Of a stretch of 64,000 nucleotides of DNA, positions 1-9,632 are shown piece after piece. Each line of letters opens with the position of its first letter. The first letter of the stretch is position 1. The stretch is from assembly GCF_001500045.1 (NCBI RefSeq), contig NZ_LQIX01000012.1, forward strand, positions 62,001 to 126,000. Direction: 5' to 3'. Below the pieces are notes generated by a model, which made no database searches, had not been told where the DNA came from, and saw only the letters and a list, made by a program, of their open reading frames with translations. Source of the stretch: Mycobacterium sp. GA-1199 (GTDB lineage Bacteria > Actinomycetota > Actinomycetes > Mycobacteriales > Mycobacteriaceae). A program made the translations under genes and the position numbers.

Positions 1-470
1 AGAGCGTCACCGTCGAGGCCGACGGGCAGACCTACGACGCCTTCGTCGTGTCCTACGACCCGCAAGCCGATATCTCGATCCTCGACGTGCCGGATCTGCC
101 GTCGGCCCCCCTGTCGTTCGCCGACACACCGGCCACCACAGGTACCGACGCAGTCGTGATGGGCTATCCCGGCGGCGGGAACTTCGTCGCCACACCGGCG
201 CGTGTCCGCGAGATCATCGAGCTGAGCGGTCCCGACATCTATCGCACCACCACCGTCGAGCGCGAGGTCTATACCATCAGAGGAACTGTGCGCCAAGGTA
301 ATTCGGGTGGCCCGATGATCGACCGTGATGGGCGGGTACTGGGCGTGGTGTTCGGTGCCGCGGTCGACGACGCCGATACCGGTTTCGTGCTGACCGCCAA
401 CGAGGTGTCGGCGCAACTGGCCCAGTTGGGCAACAGCGAACGCGTGCCCACCGGCGCCTGCATCGCCTAG
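1..470 (+). CDS. marP: Periplasmic acid-resistance serine protease MarP, 3' part only
   Basis: The gene enters from the left edge in the frame starting at base 3, so only about 155 C-terminal residues are present. They are the second half of a chymotrypsin-fold protease domain. GNSGG carries the catalytic serine at fragment residue 101 (codon at 303), and the strand containing DISIL follows the usual catalytic Asp region. A Cys close to the C terminus (TGACIA) fits the disulfide known in M. tuberculosis MarP (Rv3671c). MarP is anchored by N-terminal membrane helices, which lie outside the window, and acts in the periplasm to keep cytoplasmic pH during acid stress. The downstream minus-strand gene is convergent; the two stop codons overlap in CTAG at 467-470. 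Assignment rests on the protease motif plus the neighbouring Rv3670, Rv3669 and Rv3668c homologues. Confidence 0.88.
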   Translation, partial: SVTVEADGQTYDAFVVSYDPQADISILDVPDLPSAPLSFADTPATTGTDAVVMGYPGGGNFVATPARVREIIELSGPDIYRTTTVEREVYTIRGTVRQGNSGGPMIDRDGRVLGVVFGAAVDDADTGFVLTANEVSAQLAQLGNSERVPTGACIA

Positions 471-1408
471 CCGTACACCTGCCCCACGAAGCGGGACAAT
501 TGGTCGTTGACCGTGTCCGGCGCCTCCTCATGACCGAAATGCCCTGCGCCGTCGATGGATACGTACCTACCGTGCGGTGCGTAACGCTGTGTCCGGTACA
601 CCGGATCGGCCAGTACGTAAGGGTCGGTAACCCCCCGCATGTGCAACACCGGCACGCTGATGGGCCGCTTCATGGTGCGCATGAAACGGCGGCCCTCGCC
701 GCGGAGCTGGCTGCGCACCGCCCACCGCTGATACTCGAGCGCCGAGTGTGCGGCCCCGGGGATCTGAATGGCGCGGCGCATGTGCGCGATGGTCTCGGAG
801 AAGTCCTCGGAGCCAAGCCATCTGTCACCCGCACGGCTGCGCACAAGGCGTTCGAGTTCGGCCCCGTCGTTGCGGGTCAACGCCCGCTCGGGCCACATCG
901 GCACCTGGTAGCGCAGCATCCACGGCAGCAGCGCGCGACCCTGGTCGCGGCGGCGCAGCGCCGAGGCACGCAGTGCCGCCGGATGCGGTGAGCTGACCAC
1001 CGCGATGGCCCGGACCGCACGCGGATGCAGCACCGCGGTGGCCCAGCACACCAGGCCGCCGTCGGCATGCCCGACCAGCGTTGCGCTCTTGTGTCCCAGC
1101 GCGCGCACCAGGCCCGCGGTGTCGCCGGCCAGCGTCCAGCCGTCATAGCCCCGCGGGGGTTTGTCACTGCCGCCGTAGCCGCGCAGGTCGACGGCGACCA
1201 CACGGGCACCGGTCAACTCGCGCAGTTGATGGCGCCAGGACCACCAGAACGACCCGAACCCGTGCAGCAGGATCACCAGCGGCCGGTCGGCGCCCGCGGC
1301 CACCTCGGTCTGCGCTTCGACCACATGGAAGCGAATACCGTTGGCGTGCACCTTCAGATGGCGCCATGGCCCGTCGATGCGGACGACCGACGGAGCGGGT
1401 GGGGGCAC
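467..1408 (-). CDS. EphE-like alpha/beta-hydrolase with replaced nucleophile
   Basis: A 313-residue alpha/beta-hydrolase of the epoxide hydrolase/haloalkane dehalogenase type, corresponding by position to M. tuberculosis Rv3670 (EphE). The oxyanion-loop motif HGFG is at about residues 49-52, DLRGYGGSD at about 74-82, and a C-terminal GHFGHEEAP supplies the usual catalytic His. At the nucleophile elbow the sequence reads VGHADGG (residues 112-118). Family members have VGHDxGG, so the position normally held by the nucleophilic Asp is Ala115, with an Asp one residue later. The true epoxide hydrolase homologue at 48.8-49.8 kb has VGHDFGG. Epoxide hydrolysis is therefore doubtful unless Asp116 substitutes. 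The GTG start follows directly after the TAA of the upstream holin-like gene with no spacer, so the pair is probably translationally coupled. Confidence 0.85.
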   Translation of the reverse strand: MPPPAPSVVRIDGPWRHLKVHANGIRFHVVEAQTEVAAGADRPLVILLHGFGSFWWSWRHQLRELTGARVVAVDLRGYGGSDKPPRGYDGWTLAGDTAGLVRALGHKSATLVGHADGGLVCWATAVLHPRAVRAIAVVSSPHPAALRASALRRRDQGRALLPWMLRYQVPMWPERALTRNDGAELERLVRSRAGDRWLGSEDFSETIAHMRRAIQIPGAAHSALEYQRWAVRSQLRGEGRRFMRTMKRPISVPVLHMRGVTDPYVLADPVYRTQRYAPHGRYVSIDGAGHFGHEEAPDTVNDQLSRFVGQVYG

Positions 1409-1918
1409 TTACCAGCCCGACGGGTCGGCCGTCGATGCCGGCTTTCCGTCGCCCGAGGCGATCTCCTTGGTCCTGTCATGGCCCGGCGTCAGCGCCTCCG
1501 GGATTTCCTTGACCGATTCGATCGTCTTCTGCGGGCCGCGGATTCGTCGCACCTTGAGATAGCCGAGGAAGGCGAATATGGCGGTGACGACGACCATCAG
1601 GCCGAACACGATGAGGTACGCCGCCCACTTCACCAGCCACAGGTCGAGCAGCTCACCGAGGAAGAAGAAGAAAAAGAACGTCGAATAGAACAGCACGACC
1701 AGCGCGAGGATGAAGAAGACGCTGCCGGTCAGGCCCTTCTTGACGTCGCGGGTGATCTCGGCCTTGGCCAGCTCGACCTCGGCGCGCACCAGCGTGGACA
1801 CCTGTGCGGTCGCGTCCTTGACGAGGTCACCGATCGACGGGTCGGCCTTGGGTGCATGCGGATCGACCAGCGGTATCGACGTGACGGTGGTCGGCGCGCC
1901 ATTCCTGCGATCGCTCAC
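1409..1918 (-). CDS. Phage-holin-family membrane protein (Rv3669-like)
   Basis: A 169-residue membrane protein. An acidic and polar N-terminal part (about 1-65) includes an amphipathic stretch rich in Ala, Glu and Lys. Two long hydrophobic helices follow: about 67-90, with a run of six Phe, and about 95-120. The tail is charged and cytoplasmic. This layout is typical of the actinobacterial putative holin superfamily (DUF1469-like), a chromosomal family not tied to prophage. It corresponds to Rv3669, which sits between EphE and the secreted protease in M. tuberculosis. The biochemical role is unknown; a membrane-organising role next to MarP and the secreted protease is only inference. It is divergent from the protease gene starting at 2109 and leads the two-gene unit with the EphE-like gene. 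Confidence 0.8.
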   Translation of the reverse strand: MSDRRNGAPTTVTSIPLVDPHAPKADPSIGDLVKDATAQVSTLVRAEVELAKAEITRDVKKGLTGSVFFILALVVLFYSTFFFFFFLGELLDLWLVKWAAYLIVFGLMVVVTAIFAFLGYLKVRRIRGPQKTIESVKEIPEALTPGHDRTKEIASGDGKPASTADPSGW

Positions 1919-2108
1919 GACGGTTCCTCCCGCATAGGCCGGATCGCCGGATCTCCCGGCGATGGTGCCACCGCCGGCGCCGCCGGCGATGGTGTCGGTC
2001 GCGACTCATGTTGCCATGTGGCGTGCGCTCAAACGATCCCGGCCGACGATAGACTGGCCGCATCAGTGGCAGGGCAGGTCGGGGCGCGTCGATAGGGGAA
2101 ACGTTCAC
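1919..2108. promoter_or_regulatory. Divergent intergenic region, holin-like gene / secreted protease
   Basis: This 190-base gap separates two divergently transcribed genes, so it should hold promoters for both. The plus-strand gene has a purine-rich ribosome-binding site (AGGGGAAA) ending 6 bases before its GTG start. No promoter hexamers stood out clearly enough to place. The minus-strand side has GGAGGAACCG close to the ATG at 1918. Confidence 0.45.
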
Positions 2109-2816
2109 GTGAAGACCAGCGGCCTGCGGCTGTGCCGTCTCGCCACGACCATCGTCGTCGCAGCGGCAGCACTTCTCTCGATCTCCGCCGCCGTGCACGC
2201 CCAGGGGCTGGTCGCCCTCGGTGGCGGCTCGGGTCTGGTCGTCAACGGTGAGACGCTGTGCACGCTCACCGCGATCGGCACCGACAACCGGGGGCGACTG
2301 GTGGGCTTCACCTCCGCACACTGCGGCGGGCCCGGCGCCAACGTCAGCGCCGAAGGCGTCGATTCCGCCGGTGTGGTGGGCACGATGGTCGCGGGCAACG
2401 ACGCCCTGGACTACGCCGTCATCGAGTTCGATCCGCAGAAGGTGCGCCCGGTCAACAACGTCGACGGGTTCCAGATCGACGGCCTGGGCCCCGACCCGGT
2501 CGCCGGTGACATCGCCTGCAAACTCGGGCGCACGACCGGTTACTCCTGCGGCGTGACGTGGGGCCCGGGTGAGGAGCCGGGCACCATCGTCAACCAGGTG
2601 TGCGGCCAGCCAGGGGATTCGGGCGCGCCGGTCACCGTCAACAACCGGCTGGTCGGCATGATCCACGGCGCCTTCTCCGAAGCCCTGCCGACGTGCGTCA
2701 TCAAATACATTCCGCTGCACACTCCCGCGGTCACCATGTCGTTCAACACACAGTTGGCCGACATCACCGCCAAGAACCGGCCGGGAACGGGTTTCGTCCC
2801 CGTCGGCGCCGCCTGA
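2109..2816 (+). CDS. Secreted chymotrypsin-like serine protease (Rv3668c-like)
   Basis: A 235-residue exported trypsin-fold protease. The reading frame is open further upstream, but the GTG at 2109 was chosen because AGGGGAAA lies just before it and because translation from there gives a clean signal peptide (about 1-31: basic start, Ala/Val/Leu core). The catalytic triad is visible: His71 in SAHCGG, Asp101 in LDYAV and Ser171 in PGDSGAP. Six cysteines in the mature part (51/72, 137/147, 165/196) pair as expected for streptogrisin-like proteases, so the protein should be disulfide-bonded outside the membrane. It corresponds to Rv3668c. Its substrate is unknown. It is convergent with acs, only 17 bases apart. 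Confidence 0.88.
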   Translation: MKTSGLRLCRLATTIVVAAAALLSISAAVHAQGLVALGGGSGLVVNGETLCTLTAIGTDNRGRLVGFTSAHCGGPGANVSAEGVDSAGVVGTMVAGNDALDYAVIEFDPQKVRPVNNVDGFQIDGLGPDPVAGDIACKLGRTTGYSCGVTWGPGEEPGTIVNQVCGQPGDSGAPVTVNNRLVGMIHGAFSEALPTCVIKYIPLHTPAVTMSFNTQLADITAKNRPGTGFVPVGAA

Positions 2817-2833
2817 TCCCGCGGGACGCTGCG

Positions 2834-4801
<1,968 letters not shown>

Positions 4802-4927
4802 ATCTGTGAGGGTAGTCACCTTGCCGCGCTCACACATTGGCATGCCACAGTCCGGTGCGCTGACGGTGAGTCCGGCGCGGACAGCGTCGTGGCTTGCGGG
4901 GGCAGCGGTCGGCTAGCGTGTGCTGCC

Positions 4928-5686
4928 GTGACCGGTGGCTTCGCGAAGGACCCGTTGGTGCCGCTGGCCGAACTGCCCGGCGTGGCCGAGGCCGCCGAGG
5001 AGGCCCGTGAAGCGCTCGGCCGCGCACACCGCCACCGAACGAACCTGCGGGGCTGGCCGAAGAGTGCCGCCGAAGCCGCGCTGCGGGCCGCCCGAGCGTC
5101 GTCGGTGCTCGACGGCGGTGCGCTTCAACTGTCCGACGACGGCACCCCGGATCCGGTGCTGGCCGGGGCGCTGCGGGTGTCCGAAGCGGTGGAAGGCGGG
5201 GCGACGACACTGGTCGGTGTGTGGCAGCGCGCCCCGCTGCAGGCCATCGCCAGGCTGCACGCGCTGGCGGCCGCCGACATCGCCGACGACGAACGGTTGG
5301 GCCGCCCGCGCCAGGACGCCGATGTCAGCACCCGGCTGACCCTGCTGGCCGACATCCTCACGGGCGGTACCCGGGTCCCGGCGCCCGTGCTCGCCGCCGT
5401 CGTGCACGGTGAGCTGCTCACGCTCGCCCCGTTCGGCGCCGCCGACGGTGTGGTGGCGCGGGCGGCGTCGCGGTTGGTGACGATCACCACCGGACTGGAT
5501 CCACACGGGCTCGGCGTGCCGGAGGTTCACTGGATGCGTCGGTCCGGCGACTACGACGCCGCGGCCCGGGGCTTCTCATCCGGGACCCCCGACGGCCTGA
5601 CCGCGTGGATCCTGTTGAGCTGTCACGCATTGCACGCGGGAGCCCGCGAGGCGCTGTCGATCGCGCAGGCGGCCTCGTCGTCCTAG
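4928..5686 (+). CDS. Degenerate Fic-domain-like protein (Rv3662c-like)
   Basis: A 252-residue soluble protein matching the position of Rv3662c, usually annotated only as conserved hypothetical. The GTG at 4928 was chosen because the frame upstream is not conserved-looking. Two stretches resemble a Fic AMP-transferase. RASSVLDGG (57-64) resembles the inhibitory-helix motif S-x-x-x-E-G of Fic proteins with Asp for Glu. HGELLTLAPFGAADGVVAR (160-178) resembles the active-site region (HPFxDGNGRxxR): Pro168, Phe169, Gly174 and Arg178 align, but the catalytic His is Ala167 and the phosphate-binding NGR is lost. If the relationship is right, this is a catalytically dead Fic fold, possibly a binding or regulatory protein. 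The Fic relationship is my inference from motif spacing. Confidence 0.7.
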   Translation: MTGGFAKDPLVPLAELPGVAEAAEEAREALGRAHRHRTNLRGWPKSAAEAALRAARASSVLDGGALQLSDDGTPDPVLAGALRVSEAVEGGATTLVGVWQRAPLQAIARLHALAAADIADDERLGRPRQDADVSTRLTLLADILTGGTRVPAPVLAAVVHGELLTLAPFGAADGVVARAASRLVTITTGLDPHGLGVPEVHWMRRSGDYDAAARGFSSGTPDGLTAWILLSCHALHAGAREALSIAQAASSS

Positions 5687-6132
5687 GGGTTGGTGGACGG
5701 GCGGCCATCACGGGCCCTCACTCGGCCCGCCAACGCGAAGCGGGCGACGTTCCGAACGTGGTTCGGCTCGTCGCCCGCCAACACGGGAACCGGTTACCAA
5801 GCGTGCTCTTGTGGGCTGCGTGGGTGGCCTCGGCGTCTTGTCGATGCGCTTCGACTGCAACCCCACCCAAAGGGTCGATATAGCCGTCCGCTCTTCGCAA
5901 ATACGCAGGCCCGCAACACTTTTGCCTATTCCGCGGCATGTGCTCCGCGTGGGTGCCGGGTTCCGTGCTGGGGAGCCTGAAGCGGGAGATTCGAGCCTTC
6001 TCTTCCGACTCGATCTTGGCCTCTCCAAGCTTCCGTGACTCCTTTGTACCCCGTGACCGCGATCACATCAAGGGCCAAATAGGCGCTAGTCCGGATCGTT
6101 ACGTGGGAGCCTGCCGGCGGGCGAAGAGTTGG
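5687..6132 (-). ncRNA. ms1: Ms1 (MTS2823-type) RNA polymerase-binding sRNA; transcript about 6036 to 5740
   Basis: This 446-base protein-free gap lies between the Rv3662c-like and Rv3661-like genes, exactly where M. tuberculosis encodes MTS2823 and M. smegmatis its homologue Ms1, an abundant stationary-phase RNA of about 300 nt that binds core RNA polymerase. On the minus strand there is a strong promoter: TTGATG at 6071-6066, 17-base spacer, TACAAA at 6048-6043. This predicts a start near 6036. The other end has a perfect 10-bp stem (5740-5749 with 5769-5778) containing a second 6-bp stem (5752-5757 with 5761-5766), suitable as the 3' hairpin. Start to hairpin base is about 297 nt, the expected length. 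Short reading frames inside have atypical codon use. Identification is by location, length and signals; I could not align it. Confidence 0.82.
6043..6071 (-). promoter_or_regulatory. SigA-type promoter of the Ms1 RNA
   Basis: On the minus strand: -35 TTGATG (6071-6066), 17-base spacer, -10 TACAAA (6048-6043). This is one of the best-matching sigma-70 promoters in the window and fits the very high expression known for Ms1. The predicted start is 6 to 8 bases downstream, around 6036. Confidence 0.7.
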
Positions 6133-6990
6133 CTAGAACGCGAAGCGCCGCAACAGCGAATAGGTCAGCGCGCCGGCGGCCAGAGCGCTGATGCCCACCG
6201 CCGCAGTAGTGGCCACGGCCGCACCCGACGGGGCCGGGATCCGGTCCCGCAGCGACACCGGTTTGGAGAAGTCGAGCACGGGCCAGCCGCGAGCCGCGGC
6301 TTCTTTACGCAACGCGCGGTCGGGATTCACCACGTTCGGATGCCCGACGGTCTCGAGCATCGGTAGGTCGGTGATCGAGTCGGAATAGGCGTAACAATGC
6401 TCGAGCGCATAGCCCTCGCGCGCGGCCAGTTCCCGGATCGCGGCGACCTTCCCCTCGCCGTAGCAGTAGAACGCGATCTCCCCTGTGTATTTGCCGTCCT
6501 CGACGACCATACGAGTGGCCATCGCGTGTGTGGCGCCCAGCGCCCTGGCGATCGGCGCGACGATCTCCTCGCCGGAAGCCGACACCATGACCACGTCGCG
6601 GCCGCACAGTTTGTGGTCGGCGATCAGCTCGGCCGCCTCCGCGAAAACCAACGGGGTTACGACGTCATGCAGGGTTTCTCCCACGATCGACTTCACCTGC
6701 TCGACGTCCCACCCCGCGCACATGTTCGTGACGTAGGCGCGCATGCGGTCCATCTGGTCGTGGTCGGCGCCGGACATGAGAAAGACGAATTGCGCGTATG
6801 TGGACTTGAGTACCGCCCGCCGATTCATCAGTCCTTGCTCAAAGAAAGGTTTGCTGAAAGCCAGAGTGCTGCTTTTCGCGATGACCGTCTTATCGAGATC
6901 GAAGAAGGCGGCGGTACGGACCGGACCGCCCGTCGGGGCGGCCGCCGCCGAAGCGTTCGGCGCCTCGGCCGTCGGACCAGATGCGCTCAC
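6133..6990 (-). CDS. HAD-superfamily SerB-like phosphatase (Rv3661-like)
   Basis: A 285-residue HAD hydrolase of the SerB/HAD-IB group. The GTG at 6990 was chosen because the frame continues upstream through the 6C RNA promoter region as non-conserved sequence. Motif I is AAFFDLDKT with nucleophile Asp31 and acid/base Asp33. VMVSASGEE is motif II, a Lys in YGEGK serves as motif III, and YSDSITDLPML is motif IV binding Mg. The C-terminal 30 residues are a hydrophobic, Ala-rich helix ending in LLRRFAF, a likely membrane anchor. It corresponds to Rv3661, which some annotate as an inhibition-of-morphological-differentiation protein. Substrate unknown; phosphoserine-like or a phospholipid headgroup are possible. 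It faces the Ms1 RNA downstream and the 6C RNA upstream. Confidence 0.87.
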   Translation of the reverse strand: MSASGPTAEAPNASAAAAPTGGPVRTAAFFDLDKTVIAKSSTLAFSKPFFEQGLMNRRAVLKSTYAQFVFLMSGADHDQMDRMRAYVTNMCAGWDVEQVKSIVGETLHDVVTPLVFAEAAELIADHKLCGRDVVMVSASGEEIVAPIARALGATHAMATRMVVEDGKYTGEIAFYCYGEGKVAAIRELAAREGYALEHCYAYSDSITDLPMLETVGHPNVVNPDRALRKEAAARGWPVLDFSKPVSLRDRIPAPSGAAVATTAAVGISALAAGALTYSLLRRFAF

Positions 6991-7112
6991 AGCGCCAGCA
7001 TAGGGGTTCGCGCGTGACAATGGCCGCCAGAGTGTACAAAGTGGCAGGTTATGACAGGTGTCGGAGAACCGACACTTCCGTAAATTGGGTGGCTCTACAG
7101 AGCGCGCAGGAC

Positions 7113-7143
7113 TTGCGCCCAAGCCGACTGGCGTGTGTATAGT
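7113..7143 (+). promoter_or_regulatory. Promoter of the 6C RNA
   Basis: TATAGT at 7138-7143 is a good -10 hexamer on the plus strand. TTGCGC at 7113-7118 is a possible -35, with a rather long 19-base spacer. A start at about 7150 makes the RNA about 97 nt to the T run at 7242-7246. Confidence 0.6.
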
Positions 7144-7149
7144 GAGCGT

Positions 7150-7246
7150 TACCCGGCTTATGTCGGGTGTGCATCAGCCCGACCCCCCGGGGCTGATACA
7201 CGACGACCTCCGCCTCCTCCCCCCCTGGCGGGGGTCGTCCCTTTTT
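7150..7246 (+). ncRNA. 6C-type small RNA (B11 homologue)
   Basis: Two consecutive hairpins, each exposing a run of at least six cytosines in its loop, define the actinobacterial 6C RNA family. Hairpin 1 pairs TGTGCATCAGCCC (7168-7180) with GGGCTGATACAC (7190-7201), with six Cs at 7183-7188 in the loop. Hairpin 2 pairs GACGACC (7202-7208) with GGTCGTC (7233-7239) and CCGCC (7210-7214) with GGCGG (7227-7231), with seven Cs in the loop; it is followed by CTTTTTC, so it is also an intrinsic terminator. Location and strand match B11 of M. tuberculosis, between Rv3660c and Rv3661. The C-rich loops pair with G-rich ribosome-binding sites of target mRNAs in the family. Length about 97 nt agrees with the known 93-nt RNA. 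Confidence 0.88.
7202..7246 (+). terminator. Intrinsic terminator of the 6C RNA
   Basis: The second 6C hairpin (stems 7202-7208/7233-7239 and 7210-7214/7227-7231) is followed by a run of five T at 7242-7246. It is the clearest stem plus T-tract terminator in the window, and it should isolate the small RNA from the ssd-tad operon starting at 7408. Confidence 0.75.
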
Positions 7247-7407
7247 CAGGACTTTTCGCATTCCGGATATGTGCTGCCATTCACTGTGGTTGCGGAACGC
7301 CGTTTTCGTTTGCGGACTTTCACCTGGTCCATTCACAAGATCGAGTTGATCCACAGATCAGGCGTCCTCGGTAGCGTTACTGCGAGGCCCGGCCACAGGG
7401 TGTAGGG

Positions 7408-8469
7408 GTGGCTTCGTCTAGCGGATATCTCGCGCTGATCGCCGACGCTTCGCTTCGGGAGGATGTGGACCGCGTGTGTGCGGCCGCCGGTGTACCGGTC
7501 GTCCACGCGTCGGAGCCCTCCAGTCGCAAGGTCTGGACCGAGGCGGCCGCCGTCGTGCTCGACGTCACAGGCGCCCGCCGATGCGTGGCCCGCGCGTTGC
7601 CGCGACGTACCCGTGTCGTCCTGGTGGGTCGCGCCGAACCCTGCGGAGCCGACTGGCAGGCGGCCATCGCGGTCGGGGCCCAGCGAGTTCTCACACTGCC
7701 CGAACAGGACGACGAGCTGATGGCGGAGCTGACCGAGGCCGGTGAGGGGCTGCACGAGCAGGGAAGTCGCGGTGCGGTGGCGGCCGTCATCGCGGGAAGG
7801 GGCGGCGCAGGCGCATCGGTCTTCGCGACCGCGCTGGCGCTGAGTGCACCCGAGGCATTGTTGATCGATGTCGACCCTTGGAGCGGCGGGATAGATCTGC
7901 TGGTCGGCGGGGAAGCCGAATCCGGGCTGCGCTGGCCGGATCTGCGGCTGCAGGGCGGACGGTTGAGCTACGGGGCATTGCGCGATGCGTTGCCACGCGT
8001 ACGGGGCGTCACCGTCCTGTCCGGCAGCCGCACCGGTTGCGACGTCGACCCCGTACCGCTCGGCGCCGTGATCGACGCCGGCAGTCGCGGTGGTGCGACC
8101 GTCGTATGTGACGTCCCGAGGCGGTCGACCGCGGCGGCCGAGACCGCCCTGGCCTCTGCCGATCTCGCCGTCGTCCTGACACCCGCCGACCTGCGGTCCT
8201 GCGCGGCGGCCGACCCGGTCGCCCGGTGGGTGTCGACGCTCAACCCGAATTCGGGTGTGGTGGTGCGCGGTCCCGCACCGGGCGGGCTGCGGTCGGCGGA
8301 GGTGGCCGAGATCGTCGGCCTGCCGCTGCTTGCGGGGATGCGTCCGCAACCCGGTGTGGCGGTCACCCTCGAGCGGGGCGGATTGCGGATCGGCCGTCGG
8401 TCACCGCTCGGCCGCGCGGCGCGCAAGGTGTTGACGATTCTGCAGCAGCATCCGGCGGTCGCCGCATGA
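7408..8469 (+). CDS. ssd: Septum site-determining protein Ssd (CpaE/MinD-like)
   Basis: A 353-residue MinD/ParA-like ATPase-fold protein, homologue of Rv3660c and related to CpaE/TadZ of Tad pilus loci. An N-terminal receiver-like region (about 1-115) precedes the nucleotide-binding fold. The P-loop reads GRGGAGAS (130-137): it lacks both the signature Lys and the final Lys-Thr of a deviant Walker A (KGGxGKT). LIDVDPWSGG (152-161) is the Walker A' region. ATP binding may therefore be weak or lost. The family member in M. tuberculosis alters septum placement when over-produced; in Tad systems TadZ localises the pilus machine. The GTG start at 7408 opens the tad operon and its TGA overlaps the tadA ATG. 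Confidence 0.88.
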   Translation: MASSSGYLALIADASLREDVDRVCAAAGVPVVHASEPSSRKVWTEAAAVVLDVTGARRCVARALPRRTRVVLVGRAEPCGADWQAAIAVGAQRVLTLPEQDDELMAELTEAGEGLHEQGSRGAVAAVIAGRGGAGASVFATALALSAPEALLIDVDPWSGGIDLLVGGEAESGLRWPDLRLQGGRLSYGALRDALPRVRGVTVLSGSRTGCDVDPVPLGAVIDAGSRGGATVVCDVPRRSTAAAETALASADLAVVLTPADLRSCAAADPVARWVSTLNPNSGVVVRGPAPGGLRSAEVAEIVGLPLLAGMRPQPGVAVTLERGGLRIGRRSPLGRAARKVLTILQQHPAVAA

Positions 8470-9632
8470 GCGACTCGTTGATCGACCGGGTCCGCGAGCG
8501 GCTCGCCGCCGAATCGGCACCGCTGCGGCCGACGGTGGTGGCCGCGGCCATCCGCGCCGAGTCCGGCGGTGTGCTCGGCGACAGCGAAGTGCTCAGCGGT
8601 CTGCGCCTGTTGGAGACCGAGTTGACCGGCGCGGGTGTCCTCGAACCGCTGCTGTCCGCCGACGACACCACCGATGTCCTGGTCACGGCGCCCGACGCGG
8701 TCTGGGTGGATGACGGGAACGGGTTGCGCCGCACCGAGATCCACTTCCCCGACGAGGGCTCCGTACGCAGGCTCGCACAGCGGTTGGCACTCGCCGCCGG
8801 ACGTCGCCTCGATGAGGCGCAACCATGGGTCGATGGCCAGTTGACCGGGCTCGGCACCGGCCAGTTCACTGTGCGCCTGCATGCGGTGCTGCCACCGATC
8901 GCTTCCGCGGGAACATGTCTGTCGCTGCGCGTACTGCGCCCCGCATCTCAGGACCTGGCGTCGCTGGCCGCCGCCGGGGCGATCGATCCGTCCGCCCTCA
9001 CCCTCCTCGACGGCATCGTTCGCGCGCGGCTGGCTTTTCTGGTCTCGGGAGGCACCGGAGCGGGCAAGACAACACTGTTGGCCGCCCTGCTCGGCGCGGT
9101 TCCGGCAACCGAACGCATCGTTTGCGTCGAGGACGCCTCGGAACTCGCTCCGCCCCATCCGCATCTGGTGAAGCTGGTGGCGCGGTGCGCCAACGTCGAA
9201 GGCGCCGGCGAAGTGACGGTGCGCGACCTGGTCAGGCAGGCGCTACGGATGAGGCCCGACCGCATCGTCGTCGGTGAGGTTCGCGGCGCCGAGGTGGTCG
9301 ATCTGCTCGGCGCGCTCAACACCGGTCACGATGGCGGCGCCGGAACCGTGCACGCCAACAGCCCGGGAGAGGTGCCCGCGCGCTTCGAGGCGCTGGCCGC
9401 GCTCGGCGGACTCGACCGGGCCGCCTTGCACAGCCAACTCGCGGCCGCCGTGAAAGTGGTGATTCACGTCGACCGCGACCGGGCGGGCATGCGCCGACTC
9501 AGTGAGATCGCGGTGTTGACGGCCGGGTCCGACGGCCGGGTCCGGGCCTCCACAGCCTGGCGTCTGGGGCGCGGTTTCGACTGCGGCGCACAGCGGCTCA
9601 ACGATCTGGTCGGTGAGCGGGGGAGCGCGTGA
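8466..9632 (+). CDS. tadA: Tad pilus secretion ATPase TadA
   Basis: A 388-residue VirB11/TadA-type AAA-like ATPase that powers pilin assembly at the inner face of the membrane; homologue of Rv3659c. The ATG at 8466 overlaps the ssd stop (ATGA), which decides the start although the frame is open for 240 bases further up. The N-terminal domain occupies about 1-170, Walker A SGGTGAGKTT lies at about 193-202, the Asp box/Walker B region is RPDRIVVGEVRG, and the His box GTVHANSPGE is near 290. All key residues are intact, so this should be an active motor. It is part of the ssd-tadABC-flp-tadE series. Confidence 0.92.
   Translation: MSDSLIDRVRERLAAESAPLRPTVVAAAIRAESGGVLGDSEVLSGLRLLETELTGAGVLEPLLSADDTTDVLVTAPDAVWVDDGNGLRRTEIHFPDEGSVRRLAQRLALAAGRRLDEAQPWVDGQLTGLGTGQFTVRLHAVLPPIASAGTCLSLRVLRPASQDLASLAAAGAIDPSALTLLDGIVRARLAFLVSGGTGAGKTTLLAALLGAVPATERIVCVEDASELAPPHPHLVKLVARCANVEGAGEVTVRDLVRQALRMRPDRIVVGEVRGAEVVDLLGALNTGHDGGAGTVHANSPGEVPARFEALAALGGLDRAALHSQLAAAVKVVIHVDRDRAGMRRLSEIAVLTAGSDGRVRASTAWRLGRGFDCGAQRLNDLVGERGSA

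Noticed and set aside
1409..1918. Phage remnant suggested by the holin-like protein
   Set aside because: The family is a chromosomal actinobacterial membrane family, the gene is syntenic with Rv3669, and no other phage genes are near.
5708..6028. Short open frames on both strands between 5.7 and 6.0 kb
   Set aside because: They have atypical codon use and lie in the Ms1 RNA; no start with ribosome-binding site and no conserved protein.
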